This document shows, in pieces, positions 18,306 through 27,964 of a stretch of 64,000 nucleotides of DNA. The translations under genes and the position numbers were made by a program. The stretch's first letter is position 1; the number at the start of each line of letters is the position of its first letter. Origin of the DNA: Phenylobacterium immobile (ATCC 35973) (lineage in GTDB: Bacteria > Pseudomonadota > Alphaproteobacteria > Caulobacterales > Caulobacteraceae); contig NZ_CVJQ01000001.1 of NCBI RefSeq assembly GCF_001375595.1, positions 1,860,001 through 1,924,000 on the forward strand, read 5' to 3'. The notes below the pieces were generated by a model. That model had not been told where the DNA came from. It made no database searches and was given only the letters and a program-made list of their open reading frames with translations.

Positions 18306-19619
18306 ATGCGTCTGTCGCGTTACTTCATGCCTACCCTGCGCGACGCGCCGGCCGACGCCCAGATCGTGTCGCACCAGTTGATGTTGCGCGCCGGCATGAT
18401 CCGCCAGGAGGCCGCCGGCATCTACGCCTGGCTGCCGCTGGGCCTGAAGGTGCTGAAGAAGATCGAACAGATTGTCCGTGAGGAGATGAACCGCGCCGGC
18501 GCCGTCGAAATCCTCATGCCGACGCTGCAACTCGCCGACCTGTGGCGCGAGAGCGGCCGCTATGAAGCCTATGGCGAGGAGATGCTGCGCATCAAGGATC
18601 GCCACGAGCGCGACCTTCTCTACGGCCCTACCGCGGAAGAGGTCGTGACCGATATTTTTCGGTCATACGTGAAGTCCTACAAAGACTTGCCGAAGAATCT
18701 TTACAACATTCAATGGAAGTTTCGCGACGAGCGGCGCCCGCGTTTCGGCGTGATGCGCGGGCGTGAGTTCCTGATGAAGGACGCCTATTCCTTCGACGTC
18801 GACGAGGCCGCCGCACGGCGGGCCTACAACCGAATGTTCCTAGCCTATCTCAACGTCTATTCGCGCCTGGGCCTGAAGGCGATCCCCGTGCGGGCCGACA
18901 CTGGTCCGATCGGCGGCGACCTGAGCCACGAGTTCATCATCCTGGCCGAGACCGGCGAGAGTGAGGTTTTCGCACATAGGGATCTGGTGGAGATGGGCGC
19001 GCCCGGCGCCGACATCGATTGGGACGGGGATCTCCAGCCCCTGGTCGATCAACGCACTCGCCTCTACGCTGCGAGCGACGAGATGCATGATCCCGCTCGG
19101 TTTGAAGCCGAAGCGCCGGAAGACAAGCGCATGATGGCGCGTGGTATTGAGGTCGGCCACATCTTCTACTTCGGTGAGAAATATTCCAAGCCGATGAAGG
19201 CCTCGGTGACCGGGCCGGACGGCGTCGACAAGCCTGTGCACATGGGCTCCTACGGTGTTGGCGTCTCGCGCCTGGTGGCCGGGATCATTGAGGCCAGCCA
19301 TGACGACGCCGGCATCATCTGGCCGGACTCCGTCGCGCCCTTTGGCGTCGGCATCGTCAACTTGCGCCCCGGCGACGCGGCGGTCGACGCGGCTTCCGAA
19401 GAAGCTTACCGCGCGCTCGCCGCCTTTGATCCGTTGCTGGACGACACCGACCAGCGCCCCGGCGCGAAGTTCGCCGCCATGGACCTGGTGGGCATCCCCT
19501 GGCAGCTGGTGATCGGGCCCAAGGGTTTGGCTGATGGCGTCGTCGAGCTGAAGCGCCGCGCGACCGGCGAGAAGCAGAGCCTGCCTTTGACCGACGCGCT
19601 GAAGGCGATCGGCGCGTGA
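18306..19619 (+). CDS. proS: Prolyl-tRNA synthetase
   Basis: Charges tRNA-Pro with proline. At 437 residues this is the short alphaproteobacterial ProRS without the roughly 180-residue editing insertion found in most bacteria, so mischarged Ala-tRNA-Pro needs a separate ProXp-type editor. Motif 2 is seen in [20 protein letters not shown] and motif 3 in [18 protein letters not shown] precedes the ATG. The stop overlaps the lolC GTG start as GTGA. A tRNA-Pro gene lies 2 kb downstream. Confidence 0.96.
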   Translation: MRLSRYFMPTLRDAPADAQIVSHQLMLRAGMIRQEAAGIYAWLPLGLKVLKKIEQIVREEMNRAGAVEILMPTLQLADLWRESGRYEAYGEEMLRIKDRHERDLLYGPTAEEVVTDIFRSYVKSYKDLPKNLYNIQWKFRDERRPRFGVMRGREFLMKDAYSFDVDEAAARRAYNRMFLAYLNVYSRLGLKAIPVRADTGPIGGDLSHEFIILAETGESEVFAHRDLVEMGAPGADIDWDGDLQPLVDQRTRLYAASDEMHDPARFEAEAPEDKRMMARGIEVGHIFYFGEKYSKPMKASVTGPDGVDKPVHMGSYGVGVSRLVAGIIEASHDDAGIIWPDSVAPFGVGIVNLRPGDAAVDAASEEAYRALAAFDPLLDDTDQRPGAKFAAMDLVGIPWQLVIGPKGLADGVVELKRRATGEKQSLPLTDALKAIGA

Positions 19620-20920
19620 GCGCAGGCGCCGCCGGCCAAGGCTACGTCGGAAAGAGCGCCGCGCCGTTCGGCCTATGGGAGCGGATGCTGGCGAGTCGCT
19701 ATCTGCGGGCCAAGCGCAGCCAGGGCGGCGTCGCCCTGATCTCGGTGATCTCCTTCATCGGCATCCTGCTCGCGGTGGCGACGCTCATCATCGTCATGAG
19801 CGTGATGAACGGCTTCCGCGCCGAGCTGCTCGGCCGGATTCTCGGCTTCAATGGTCACCTGTATGTGGCTGGCGCGCCGTTGGATCCGGATCAGCGGCAG
19901 GCGGCCGTCCAGCGCCTCCTCAAGGTCCCGAACGTCGTCCAGGCCTCCCAGGTGGTCGAGGCCCAGGCGATCGCGGTCGGGCCGTCACAGATCTCCGGCG
20001 CGATCGTCCGCGGACTATCGCCAGCTGACCTCAAGGCCACTCAGTTGGTGTCGGGCAACATCAAGTCCGGCTCCCTGCGCGAGTACGGCGTGGGTGAGTA
20101 CGGCGGCGACACCGTGGTGATGGGCGAACGACTGGCGCAGATGATCGGCGTGAAGGTCGGCGACTACGTGACCCTCATCTCGCCCTCGGGCGGCGCCACG
20201 GCGTTCGGCGGCGCGCCGCTGCAAAAGCCCTATCTGGTCGGCGCGACCTTCGCCGTGGGCATGAGCCAGTACGACCAGACCTATGTCTATATGCCGATCA
20301 GCCAGGCGCAGCTGTTCTTCGGTCGGGAGAACGCCATCGACGTCATCGAAGTGAAGGTCGCCGATCCCGACGCCGCGGCGCGGATGAAGCCCGGCGTCGA
20401 GCAGGCCTTGGGGCGCGGCGCCATCGTCACGGACTGGACCCAGCGGGACAGCTCATTTTGGGGCGCTTTGAAGGTCGAGCGCAATGTGATGCGTCTGATC
20501 CTCATGCTCCTGGTGGCGATCGCCGCGATGAACATCATCTCCGGCCTTGTGATGCTGGTGAAGAACAAGGGCCGCGACATCGCCATCCTTCGGACCATGG
20601 GGGCAGGGCAGGGGTCGATCCTGCGCATTTTCGTCATGGCCGGCGCCTCTGTCGGCGTCCTGGGCACCGCCGCGGGGATGCTGATCGGCGTGCTCTTCTG
20701 CCTGTACATCGGCCCGATCCAGAACTTGGTGGAATGGGCGACGGGCCAGACTGTCTTCTCGTCAGACGTCTATTACCTGAGCCGCGTGCCGGCCAAGGTC
20801 GATCCGGCGGAGGTGGGAGTCATCGTCTTCTGGGCGCTGGCCATGAGCTTCCTCGCCACCCTGCCGCCAGCCTGGCGGGCCAGTCGGCTCGATCCGGTGG
20901 AGGCGCTTCGCTATGAGTGA
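19616..20920 (+). CDS. lolC: Lipoprotein-releasing ABC transporter permease (LolC/LolE family)
   Basis: Inner-membrane permease that extracts lipoproteins and hands them to LolA. The 434-residue protein has an N-terminal amphipathic segment ([19 protein letters not shown]), a first membrane helix at about 40-65, a large periplasmic MacB-like domain (about 70-270) and three C-terminal helices. It starts at GTG 19616 inside the proS stop and overlaps lolD by 8 bases. No second permease gene is nearby, so the complex may be a homodimer, as in the LolF-type arrangement. Confidence 0.94.
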   Translation: MSAGAAGQGYVGKSAAPFGLWERMLASRYLRAKRSQGGVALISVISFIGILLAVATLIIVMSVMNGFRAELLGRILGFNGHLYVAGAPLDPDQRQAAVQRLLKVPNVVQASQVVEAQAIAVGPSQISGAIVRGLSPADLKATQLVSGNIKSGSLREYGVGEYGGDTVVMGERLAQMIGVKVGDYVTLISPSGGATAFGGAPLQKPYLVGATFAVGMSQYDQTYVYMPISQAQLFFGRENAIDVIEVKVADPDAAARMKPGVEQALGRGAIVTDWTQRDSSFWGALKVERNVMRLILMLLVAIAAMNIISGLVMLVKNKGRDIAILRTMGAGQGSILRIFVMAGASVGVLGTAAGMLIGVLFCLYIGPIQNLVEWATGQTVFSSDVYYLSRVPAKVDPAEVGVIVFWALAMSFLATLPPAWRASRLDPVEALRYE

Positions 20921-21614
20921 CACCGTCCTGTCGATCCGCGGCCTGGAGCGGCGCTACGTGACCGGGGACAAGACCCTGACGGTGCTGAGCGGCGTCGACC
21001 TGGATGTGTCCGCGGGCGAGATTGTTGGCCTTGTGGGTCCCTCGGGATCAGGCAAGTCGTCGCTGCTGCACGCTGCGGGCCTGCTGGAGCATCCTGACGC
21101 CGGACGGATCAGCATCCTCGGCCAGGATTGCTCGGATCTCGCCGACCGTCCGCGGACCCATGTGCGCCTGTCGACCATCGGCTTCGTCTACCAGTTCCAC
21201 CACCTGCTGCAGGAGTTCTCGGCCCTCGACAATGTCGCCTTGCCGCAGATGATCCTGGGGGCCTCGCGCAAGGCCGCACGCGATCGGGCGGCGACGCTGC
21301 TAGGGGAACTGGGGCTGGCCGACCGCATCGAACATCAGCCGGCGCAGATGTCGGGCGGTGAACAGCAGCGCGTCGCCATCGCCCGCGCGCTCGCCAACAA
21401 TCCACGACTGCTGCTTGCCGACGAGCCCACCGGCAACCTCGATCCTGCGACCTCGGCGGCGGTGTTCGATAATCTCTACGGCCTGGCGCGAAAGCAGGGA
21501 GTCGCCTGCGTGATCGCCACCCATAACCTTGAACTCGCCCGGCATATGGACCGTATCCTCGCCATGAAGGACGGCCAGCTGGAGCCGCGTGGGCCGGGCG
21601 ATCTCGCGGCCTGA
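20913..21614 (+). CDS. lolD: Lipoprotein-releasing ABC transporter ATP-binding protein
   Basis: ATPase that drives lipoprotein release with LolC. The 233-residue protein has Walker [10 protein letters not shown], the Q-loop [10 protein letters not shown], the signature [15 protein letters not shown] and Walker [13 protein letters not shown], all typical of the LolD/MacB group. It overlaps the end of lolC by 8 bases. Confidence 0.96.
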   Translation: MSDTVLSIRGLERRYVTGDKTLTVLSGVDLDVSAGEIVGLVGPSGSGKSSLLHAAGLLEHPDAGRISILGQDCSDLADRPRTHVRLSTIGFVYQFHHLLQEFSALDNVALPQMILGASRKAARDRAATLLGELGLADRIEHQPAQMSGGEQQRVAIARALANNPRLLLADEPTGNLDPATSAAVFDNLYGLARKQGVACVIATHNLELARHMDRILAMKDGQLEPRGPGDLAA

Positions 21615-21660
21615 TTGCCGCGGGGAGCAAAGCCTTATAGGACGCACTCACGGTCGGTTT

Positions 21661-21737
<77 letters not shown>

Positions 21738-21989
21738 ACCGGCCTCTAAGCCTGCAGCAAGGCTCATTGATGATCGACGCGTCATGTCACGGCGGCGCGG
21801 TGAGGTTTTCAGAGTGGCGACCGCGCCGGCGGATGGCGGCGAACGGCCGCCTGTTCCCCGCTGAAGCGCTGGAGTTGATCGCTATGCGGCACACGACAGG
21901 CTCGGCGTAAGAGACCGCGCCGCGCCGCTGGAAACTTCAGCGCAATCCCAGTATGTCGGCGCTGATCGCTGGTTCGTCAGGATTTCCAT

Positions 21990-22295
21990 ATGCTCGCGCG
22001 CATCTTCCGCCCCGCCAAGAACGCCATGCAGTCCGGCCAGGGCATGAGAGCCGACTGGCTGCTGGAGTTTGAGCCGGCCTCGGCGCGCAGGTCAGATCCC
22101 TTGATGGGGTGGACCCAGACGACCGATACCGAAGGCCAGGTGCGCCTCAGCTTCGAGACCAAGGAAGATGCGGTGCGTTACGCCGAAGCGCACGGCATCG
22201 CGTTCCAGCTGGTTGATCCGAAGCCCGTGAAGCGGATCATCAAGGCCTATGCCGACAATTTCGCCTTTGGTCGCAAGGTGCCCTGGACGCACTGA
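21990..22295 (+). CDS. NDUFS4-like ETC complex I accessory subunit
   Basis: A 101-residue protein of the 'ETC complex I subunit conserved region' family, found in alphaproteobacteria and mitochondria (NDUFS4/AQDQ) and thought to stabilise the NADH-binding arm of complex I. Visible features are ARIFRPAKNAMQSG, WLLEFEP, DPLMGWTQTTDTEGQVRLSF and the end YADNFAFGRKVPWTH, all typical. It is away from any nuo operon here and sits between two tRNA genes. Confidence 0.9.
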   Translation: MLARIFRPAKNAMQSGQGMRADWLLEFEPASARRSDPLMGWTQTTDTEGQVRLSFETKEDAVRYAEAHGIAFQLVDPKPVKRIIKAYADNFAFGRKVPWTH

Positions 22296-22308
22296 TTCTC
22301 AAGAACAC

Positions 22309-22385
22309 GACCCCGTAGCTCAGCTGGATAGAGCACGTGCCTTCTAAGCATGTGGTCGCAGGTTCGAATCCTGCCGGGGTCGCCA
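22309..22385 (+). tRNA. tRNA-Arg (TCT)
   Basis: A complete 77-nt cloverleaf with encoded CCA. Acceptor GACCCCG pairs with CGGGGTC. Anticodon stem CGTGC/GCATG (one G-T pair) encloses CTTCTAA with anticodon TCT at 22343-22345. It begins 13 bases after the NDUFS4-like gene. Confidence 0.97.
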
Positions 22386-22699
22386 CGATCGCCTGATCGA
22401 CCCGCCGTCAGTCGACTTGCGTGGTCGGCAGCCAGGTGGCGAGGATCCGCCGGAAGACATCGGCGTCGATCTCGTAGTCCATGTCCTGGGCGCGGCCGAG
22501 AACCTCGTCAATCTGCGGACCATGATGGTCAAGCCGTCGGAGCCGCAGGTCACCAAGCCGTCGGTCTGGGGTGGTGAGGAGGCAAAGCCCGAGAGCTCGG
22601 CGAGCGCTCGGCTTCCTTCGACTCGTCGACATGCTAGGCTGTGAAGCTCAACCTCGCCTCCGTATGGCGGCAAGCTCAGCGAAACGGACGCAGCGGAAC
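22386..22699. other. Spacer with a possible decayed minus-strand gene end
   Basis: This 314-base stretch lies between tRNA-Arg and the SnoaL-like gene. On the minus strand, 22408-22632 reads as a short open frame whose last part looks protein-like (IDEVLGRAQ, YEIDADVFRRILATWLP). The first half does not. It may be the 3' remnant of a lost gene next to a tRNA, or chance. I saw no convincing repeat of the tRNA-Arg 3' end here, so there is no direct sign of an integrated element. Confidence 0.3.
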
Positions 22700-23062
22700 A
22701 TGACCGACCTGGAAGCGCTCCTGGACCTCGATCGTCGCCGCGTGGACGGCTGCAACGCCCAGGACGCCGCGATGATGCGCGCCGTGTTGGCCGACGACTA
22801 CGTCCATATCCACACCGGCGGGACCTTCGATACCGCGGACAGTTATGTCGAGGGAGCAACGAGGGGAGATCGGCGGGTTGAGCCGCGGACGCTTCAGGTA
22901 CGCATCTGGGGCGATAGCGCGGTGCTGATCGGCCCCCAGGTCATGCATATCAAGACGCCGAACGGAGAGCGTATCCTCAACATGGTCTGCACCCAAGTCG
23001 CGCAGCGGACCGCCAACGGTTGGAAGTTCGTATCACTGCAGGCGACGGCGCTGCCCGCCTAG
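22700..23062 (+). CDS. SnoaL/DUF4440-like (NTF2 fold) protein
   Basis: A 120-residue protein that looks like a single NTF2-like domain: an N-terminal helix with LLDLDRRRVDGCNAQDAAMM, the LADDYVHIHTGG motif and a beta-sheet with VRIWGDSAVLIGPQV and GWKFVSLQAT. Such domains bind small ligands or act as simple enzymes; nothing fixes its substrate. The ATG at 22700 follows AGCGGA. Its TAG stop shares the tetramer CTAG (23059-23062) with the next gene on the other strand. Confidence 0.75.
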   Translation: MTDLEALLDLDRRRVDGCNAQDAAMMRAVLADDYVHIHTGGTFDTADSYVEGATRGDRRVEPRTLQVRIWGDSAVLIGPQVMHIKTPNGERILNMVCTQVAQRTANGWKFVSLQATALPA

Positions 23063-23244
23063 CCGAGCGGCTTTTGGTAGATGTCGTCGTCCTCGACGCC
23101 AGCCGCGTCGAGGAGACGTTTGGCCGAGGCGATCGCGGCTTCGCGCGTTAATGAGATGGCGACTCCGTCGGGGCCCGTGATGGCGACCTCGTTATCGACC
23201 TTGGTGATCTCGAGCGGAGTGTTGAACGCTTGGGTATGACCCAT
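23059..23244 (-). CDS. Small hypothetical protein (61 aa)
   Basis: A 61-residue acidic protein with a short beta-rich part (LEITKVDNEVAITGPDGVAI) and a helix (TREAAIASAKRLLDAAG), ending DDDIYQKPLG. It begins 2 bases after the DUF3606 stop on the same strand, so the two are probably co-transcribed. I do not recognise a family. The even amino-acid composition and operon position support a real gene. Confidence 0.6.
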   Translation of the reverse strand: MGHTQAFNTPLEITKVDNEVAITGPDGVAISLTREAAIASAKRLLDAAGVEDDDIYQKPLG

Positions 23245-23246
23245 GC

Positions 23247-23435
23247 TCAGGAACTCCTCAGCCGGGTCGCCGCCTCGTCGAGGGCCGTGCGGTTGTTCCC
23301 GTGTCGCGCGATGAGTTCGCGGGCCTGGTCGGCGCTGATGCCGTGCTTGTTGGCGAAATATTCGACTTCATAGTCTTCGCCGCCTGCCACGCGGCTGCGG
23401 TCGGGCTCGCCGCGATTGTTGGTGCTATCGGCCAC
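23247..23435 (-). CDS. DUF3606-like small protein
   Basis: A 62-residue hydrophilic protein. The C-terminal half (EYFANKHGISADQARELIAR) resembles DUF3606, a short helical family common in alphaproteobacteria. The GTG at 23435 is chosen because GGGAG lies about 8 bases upstream and the N-terminus then reads MADSTNNRGEP. It is followed directly by the 61-residue gene. The role is unknown; family members often sit near stress-response genes, which is family context and not proof here. Confidence 0.65.
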   Translation of the reverse strand: MADSTNNRGEPDRSRVAGGEDYEVEYFANKHGISADQARELIARHGNNRTALDEAATRLRSS

Positions 23436-23493
23436 TATCGTTGTCTCCCATGAAGTTGAGAGGCCAACGACGACTCGGCGAGGGATGTTCCCG

Positions 23494-24897
23494 TTAAGGC
23501 CCGGAGATTTCCTCCAGCGCCCGCTTGGCGGTGCGCGGGCCGAACCCACCGATCACGCCGACGACGACGAGCATAGCGCCGGCGATGAAGACGAAAACGC
23601 CCGGCGCGCCATAGCTCTCCAGGAAGAAGGCGACCATGAAGCTGGTCAGAACCGTCGACACCCGGCTCCAGCTGTAGACGAAGCCCACCGCGCGCGCGCG
23701 GATGCGCGTGGGGAACAGTTCAGCCTGGTAGGCATGGTAGGCGTAGGACAGCAGGTTGTTGCTCAGTGTGATCAGAACGCCGAGCAGGATCAGGGCGGCG
23801 GCGGCGCGCTGGGTGGTGAAGAGCAAGCCGAAGGTGGCGGTGCCGATCGCCGCGGCGATGATCTGGTGCTTCCGCTCAAACCGGTCGGCGATGAAGCTGA
23901 AGATCAAGGGACCGATCGGATAGGCGAAGGCGATGACGAAGGACCAGAGCAGGCTCTTGGTCACGGTCACGCCCTGGGAAGCCAGGAGCGAGGGCACCCA
24001 GTTGCCGAAGCCGTAGAAGCCGATGGTCTGGGCGAAGTTGAACACCGCCAGCATGATCGTCCGCCGCCGATAGGGCGGCTGGAATATCTCGGCGAAACGT
24101 CCACGACCTTCGAGGGGGCTGGACGGCTGCGGCTCAGCTCTCGGCTGGACCAGGGGGCCGGTCTCAGCCTCGACCTTCTGCTCGATGCGGCGCGTGATGC
24201 GGTCGGCCTCTGCGAGACGGCCGTGGGTGGCCAACCAGCGGGGAGACTCCGGCACGCGGGCGCGGATGAACCAAACGAAGACCGCGCCGATCGCGCCGGC
24301 CAGCATCACCCAGCGCCAGCCTTCCAGGCCGAACGGCGCCAGAGGCGTCAGCAGGTAGCAGGCGATGGCGACGGTCGGGACGGCCATGAACTGGATCGCC
24401 TGGTTGATGGCGAGCGCCTTGCCGCGGACCTCGCGGGCGACCAGTTCGGTGACGTATGTGTCGATGGTGACCATCTCGACACCGAGGCCGATGCCCGAGA
24501 TAAATCGCCAGAGATGCAGGCCATCGGCCGTGTTCTGGCAGGCCATGGCGACCGTAGAGACGGTGTACCAGATCAGCGACCAGGTGAAGATGAGCCGTCG
24601 GCCGAAGCGGTCGGCCGCCTGGCTGAAGACGATGGTGCCGATGAACAGCCCAGCGAAGGTGGCAGCGGCGAAGGTCGCTTGGTCGCTGAGTCCGAAGAGG
24701 CCGGAATCCTTGCCAAAAATCCCCTCGGCGGTCAGCGCCGGGGAGATGTAGGCCGTCATGAACAGATCGTAGAATTCGAAGAACCCGCCCAGCGAGAGCA
24801 AAGCGACGAGACCCCACACATGTCGCGACATCGGCAGCCGGTCCAGGCGCGCGCCGATGCCGGCCGCCGTCGCGGCTCCCGATGCTGTGTGCTCCAC
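23494..24897 (-). CDS. MFS transporter, sugar/metabolite-porter type
   Basis: A 467-residue inner-membrane transporter with about 12 hydrophobic segments. Major-facilitator signatures are visible: GGFFEFYDLFM in helix 1, DRFGRRLIF after helix 2, GIGLGVEMVTIDTYVTELV near helix 4, and PESPRWLATHGR at the start of the central loop, as in the sugar-porter family. The loop (about 225-265) is polar and Glu/Arg-rich. The substrate cannot be read from sequence. It lies 32 bases downstream of the SDR gene, probably one transcript. Confidence 0.88.
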   Translation of the reverse strand: MEHTASGAATAAGIGARLDRLPMSRHVWGLVALLSLGGFFEFYDLFMTAYISPALTAEGIFGKDSGLFGLSDQATFAAATFAGLFIGTIVFSQAADRFGRRLIFTWSLIWYTVSTVAMACQNTADGLHLWRFISGIGLGVEMVTIDTYVTELVAREVRGKALAINQAIQFMAVPTVAIACYLLTPLAPFGLEGWRWVMLAGAIGAVFVWFIRARVPESPRWLATHGRLAEADRITRRIEQKVEAETGPLVQPRAEPQPSSPLEGRGRFAEIFQPPYRRRTIMLAVFNFAQTIGFYGFGNWVPSLLASQGVTVTKSLLWSFVIAFAYPIGPLIFSFIADRFERKHQIIAAAIGTATFGLLFTTQRAAAALILLGVLITLSNNLLSYAYHAYQAELFPTRIRARAVGFVYSWSRVSTVLTSFMVAFFLESYGAPGVFVFIAGAMLVVVGVIGGFGPRTAKRALEEISGP

Positions 24898-24929
24898 CCG
24901 TCAGGCCCCCCTGAGCAGCGGGGCCAGAA

Positions 24930-25919
24930 TCAGCCGCCGCCGTAACCACCGATGATCGGCAGGATTTCGCCTGTGATGTAGCTTGCCGTCTGCGGTGAAG
25001 CCAGGAAGACATAGGCGGGCGCAATCTCTTCTGGTTGGGCGGGCCTGGCCATTGGCGTCTTGGCGCCGAACTCGGCGATGTTGGCGGGCGACTTGTCGGC
25101 TGGATTGAGCGGCGTCCATACCGGCCCTGGGGCGATGGCGTTCACGCGGATGCCTTTGGGAATGAGGTGGCCCGAGAGCGCGCGGGTGAAGGCGTGGATG
25201 CCGCCCTTGGTCATCGAGTAGTCGAGGAGCTCCTTTGAGCCCTCGATGCCGGTGATCGAGCCGGTCATCAGGATGCAGCCGCCAGGCCTCATGTGCGGCA
25301 CGGCGGCCTTGGCCATGTGGAAGTAGCCATAGAGGTTGGTCTTGATCGTCCTGTCGAAGTGCTCTTCGGTCAGGTCTTCGAAGGCGTTCACGTGCTCCTG
25401 AAAGGCGGCGTTGTTGACCAGGACGTCCAGTCGACCGAAGGCCTTCAGGGTCTTGGCCACGGCGTCGGTGGCGAAGGCCGCATCCGCCACGTCGCCAGGC
25501 AGCAGGATGGCGCGGCGGCCTTCGGCCTCAACGGCTTTGGCGGTAGTCTGGGCGTCTTCCGTCTCATCGAGGTAGGCGATCGCCACGTCGCAGCCTTCGC
25601 GGGCGAAGAGGACGGCGACCGAACGGCCGATCCCGGAATCGGCGCCGGTGATGAGGGCGGCCATGCCCTCGAGCTTGCCGGAGCCCTTATAGAACGGCGC
25701 ATCCCACATGGGTTGGAGCTCAAGGTCGGCTTCGAGCCCGGGTTTCTGCAGATGCTGTCGCGGCAGGGGCGGCGCGGGATATTCGCGCGCGCCAGCCTGC
25801 ATCGGCTTTGCCTGAGGTTTCTTGAAGCTCCGAGACTCCTTTGCGTCGACCTCGTCCTGAATCTTTCGCTCAGCCAGCGCGGTCTTGCGGGCGGCGTCTT
25901 CAAAGTTCTCTGTGGCCAT
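24930..25919 (-). CDS. SDR family oxidoreductase (YghA-like)
   Basis: A 329-residue short-chain dehydrogenase with an extra N-terminal segment of about 80 residues rich in charged residues and Pro, as in YghA/general stress protein 39-type enzymes. The Rossmann motif GADSGIGRSVAVLFAREG, NNAAFQEH, GSITGIEGS and YSMTKGG (Tyr/Lys pair) are present; the C-terminus SYITGEILPIIGGYGGG is typical. It probably uses NAD(P)H; the substrate is unknown. Members often belong to stress regulons. Confidence 0.88.
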   Translation of the reverse strand: MATENFEDAARKTALAERKIQDEVDAKESRSFKKPQAKPMQAGAREYPAPPLPRQHLQKPGLEADLELQPMWDAPFYKGSGKLEGMAALITGADSGIGRSVAVLFAREGCDVAIAYLDETEDAQTTAKAVEAEGRRAILLPGDVADAAFATDAVAKTLKAFGRLDVLVNNAAFQEHVNAFEDLTEEHFDRTIKTNLYGYFHMAKAAVPHMRPGGCILMTGSITGIEGSKELLDYSMTKGGIHAFTRALSGHLIPKGIRVNAIAPGPVWTPLNPADKSPANIAEFGAKTPMARPAQPEEIAPAYVFLASPQTASYITGEILPIIGGYGGG

Positions 25920-25973
25920 CTGGGCTCTCCTTCGAGCCCTGCAATCTGCCAGCCGGCGCCAAGGTTCCGAGGA

Positions 25974-27116
25974 TCAGGCCGGATAGGCTTCCAGCGCCTG
26001 AGCCAAGTCGGCGATCAGATCATCGGGGTCTTCGAGGCCGACGTGAAGGCGGATCATTGGGCCGCCGTAGTCGCGGCGAAGTTTGCGCGCGCGCAGCTGG
26101 GGATCGCAGGTCACCGCCAGACTTTCAAAGCCGCCCCAGGAGAAGCCGAGGCCGAACAGCTTCAGCCCGTCGATCACCGCGTCCACGGGTCCGGGCTTGA
26201 GGACGATGGAGAAGAGGCCGCAGGGACCGCTGAAGGTGCGCTCGTAGATGGGGTCGCCAGATAGGGCCGGGTGCAGGACGGTCTCGACGGCCGGATGGCT
26301 CTGCAGCCACCGGGCGACTTTCAAGCCGCTGTCGCCGTGGCGGGCGAGCCGCGTGGGCAGGGTGCGCAGACCCCGCAACATAGCGTAGGCGTCTTCCGGC
26401 GAGACCGCCCAGCCGATGTGCAGTCCGCCGTCCGACAGCGCCTTGGCCAGCGCAGGATGGCGCGCGGCGGCCGAACCCATGAAGACGTCGGAGTGGCCGC
26501 CCATGTACTTGGTGAGGGCCTGGATCGAGATATCGACCCCGAGGTTCAGCGGCTTGCAGAGGTAACCCGCGCCCCAGGTGTTGTCGCAGGCGGTCAAGAT
26601 GCCGCGGGCGCGGGCCAGAGCGGCCACGGCGGCCATGTCCTGCAACTCGAAGCTGAGCGATCCCGGCGATTCCATGAGGATCAGTTTGGCCGCGGGCGAT
26701 GCGCCGGCCACGAGGTCCTCCGGCGAGGTCCTCGGATCGAAATATGTGGTGGTGACGCCGAAGCGCTTCAGCACAGTCGCGCAGAACCGGGCGGTGGGCC
26801 GATAGATCGTGTCGGTGACCATCACCTCGTCGCCCGCCGACAGGACCGCCAGCATGGCGCCGGTGACGGCGGCGAGGCCGGAAGGATAGAGCTGTACGCC
26901 CGTGGCGCCCTCGAGGTCGGCCAGCGCGTCCATCAGGGTGGTCTGCGCCGCCAGGCCTTGTCTCCCGTAGGTGACGTAGCCGTCATCGTCATAAAGCGAC
27001 GCAGCGTTCGGCAGCAGGATGGTCGAGCCCTTCTGGATCGGCGGGCCGACCGTGCGGGGCAGGGAGGCGGCGGCCTTGCCGGCGCGGATGGCCCTCGTGG
27101 CGTCGTGCTCCGCCAC
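25974..27116 (-). CDS. metC: Cystathionine beta-lyase
   Basis: PLP enzyme that splits cystathionine to homocysteine, pyruvate and ammonia. The 380-residue protein has the Cys/Met-metabolism PLP fold: YGRQGLAAQTTLMDAL, LYPSGLAAV, CDNTWGAGYL and the PLP lysine in ALTKYMGGHSDV. The end GLEDPDDLIADLAQAL is typical of the family. It is the last gene of a tight cysK-sseA-metC run, 3 bases after sseA. Related cystathionine-gamma enzymes are the main alternative. Confidence 0.9.
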   Translation of the reverse strand: MAEHDATRAIRAGKAAASLPRTVGPPIQKGSTILLPNAASLYDDDGYVTYGRQGLAAQTTLMDALADLEGATGVQLYPSGLAAVTGAMLAVLSAGDEVMVTDTIYRPTARFCATVLKRFGVTTTYFDPRTSPEDLVAGASPAAKLILMESPGSLSFELQDMAAVAALARARGILTACDNTWGAGYLCKPLNLGVDISIQALTKYMGGHSDVFMGSAAARHPALAKALSDGGLHIGWAVSPEDAYAMLRGLRTLPTRLARHGDSGLKVARWLQSHPAVETVLHPALSGDPIYERTFSGPCGLFSIVLKPGPVDAVIDGLKLFGLGFSWGGFESLAVTCDPQLRARKLRRDYGGPMIRLHVGLEDPDDLIADLAQALEAYPA

Positions 27117-27119
27117 GCC

Positions 27120-27962
27120 TTAAGCGCCAGTCGCGACGGGGAGGTCGTTGCGACCGCCCCATTCGGTCCAGGATCCGTCGTAGACCGGGACGTCGAGTCT
27201 GCCGAGGCGGGCGAAGGCTAGCGCCAGGATCGCGGCGCTCACGCCGGAGCCGCAGGTTGTGATGATCGGCCGGTCCAGATCGACGCCGGCCTCGGTGAAG
27301 ACTGCGCGCAGGTCGTCCGGAGGCAGCATGGCGCCGTCGGGACCGATGACCTGCTGCCAGGGCGTATTCAGCGCGCCGGGCATGTGGCCGGACCGCAAGC
27401 CGGGGCGGATCTCAGGGACGTCGCCGCGAAAGCGGTCGGCGGCGCGGGCGTCGACGATCTGGACATCGCCCGCCTCCAGGTGCGTGCGGACCTGATCTGC
27501 GTCGGCGACCAGGGCTGCGTCGAACTGCGCCGCCACCTGGACGGCCGTCGCCGTGCCGCCCCCCTGTTCGACGGGATGGCCGGCGGCGCGCCAGAGCGTC
27601 AACCCGCCGTCGAGCACGAACACCTTGTCGAACCCGGCTGTGCGCAAGTGCCACCAGACGCGGGGGCCGGAGAAGATGCCTTGGGCGTCATAAATGACGA
27701 TGGTGTCGCCACGGTTCAGGCCGAGGGCGCCGACCGCGGCGGCGGTCGCCTCAGGCGCCGGCAGCATGTGCGGCAGGCTGCTCGCCTTGTCCTTGATGTC
27801 CTCGATATCGAAGAAGACGGCGCCAGGGATATGGGCGGCTTCGTACTCGCCCCGCGGCGATCTTGGGTCGCCCGGCAGGAACCAAGTGGCGTCGACCACC
27901 TTCACGTTCGGCTCGTCCAGGCGGGCGGCCAGCCAGTCGACTGTGACGAGGGGATCGGTCAT
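27120..27962 (-). CDS. sseA: 3-mercaptopyruvate / thiosulfate sulfurtransferase
   Basis: Two-domain rhodanese of 280 residues. The inactive N-domain (about 1-130) contains HIPGAVFFDIEDI; the catalytic C-domain has ITTCGSGVSA with the persulfide Cys237. The CGSGVS loop matches mercaptopyruvate sulfurtransferases better than the CRxGxT of rhodaneses. It lies between cysK and metC with 2- and 3-base gaps, so it is co-expressed with cysteine and methionine metabolism. Confidence 0.92.
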   Translation of the reverse strand: MTDPLVTVDWLAARLDEPNVKVVDATWFLPGDPRSPRGEYEAAHIPGAVFFDIEDIKDKASSLPHMLPAPEATAAAVGALGLNRGDTIVIYDAQGIFSGPRVWWHLRTAGFDKVFVLDGGLTLWRAAGHPVEQGGGTATAVQVAAQFDAALVADADQVRTHLEAGDVQIVDARAADRFRGDVPEIRPGLRSGHMPGALNTPWQQVIGPDGAMLPPDDLRAVFTEAGVDLDRPIITTCGSGVSAAILALAFARLGRLDVPVYDGSWTEWGGRNDLPVATGA

Positions 27963-27964
27963 GT

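Noticed and set aside
23416-24945. A 509-codon open frame on the plus strand opposite the MFS transporter
   Set aside because: Its product is a low-complexity Gly/Asp/Glu/Arg sequence typical of antisense frames in GC-rich DNA, while the minus strand encodes a clear transporter.
27117-27119. A SAM-II riboswitch upstream of metC
   Set aside because: Only 3 bases separate metC from sseA, so there is no leader to hold one.
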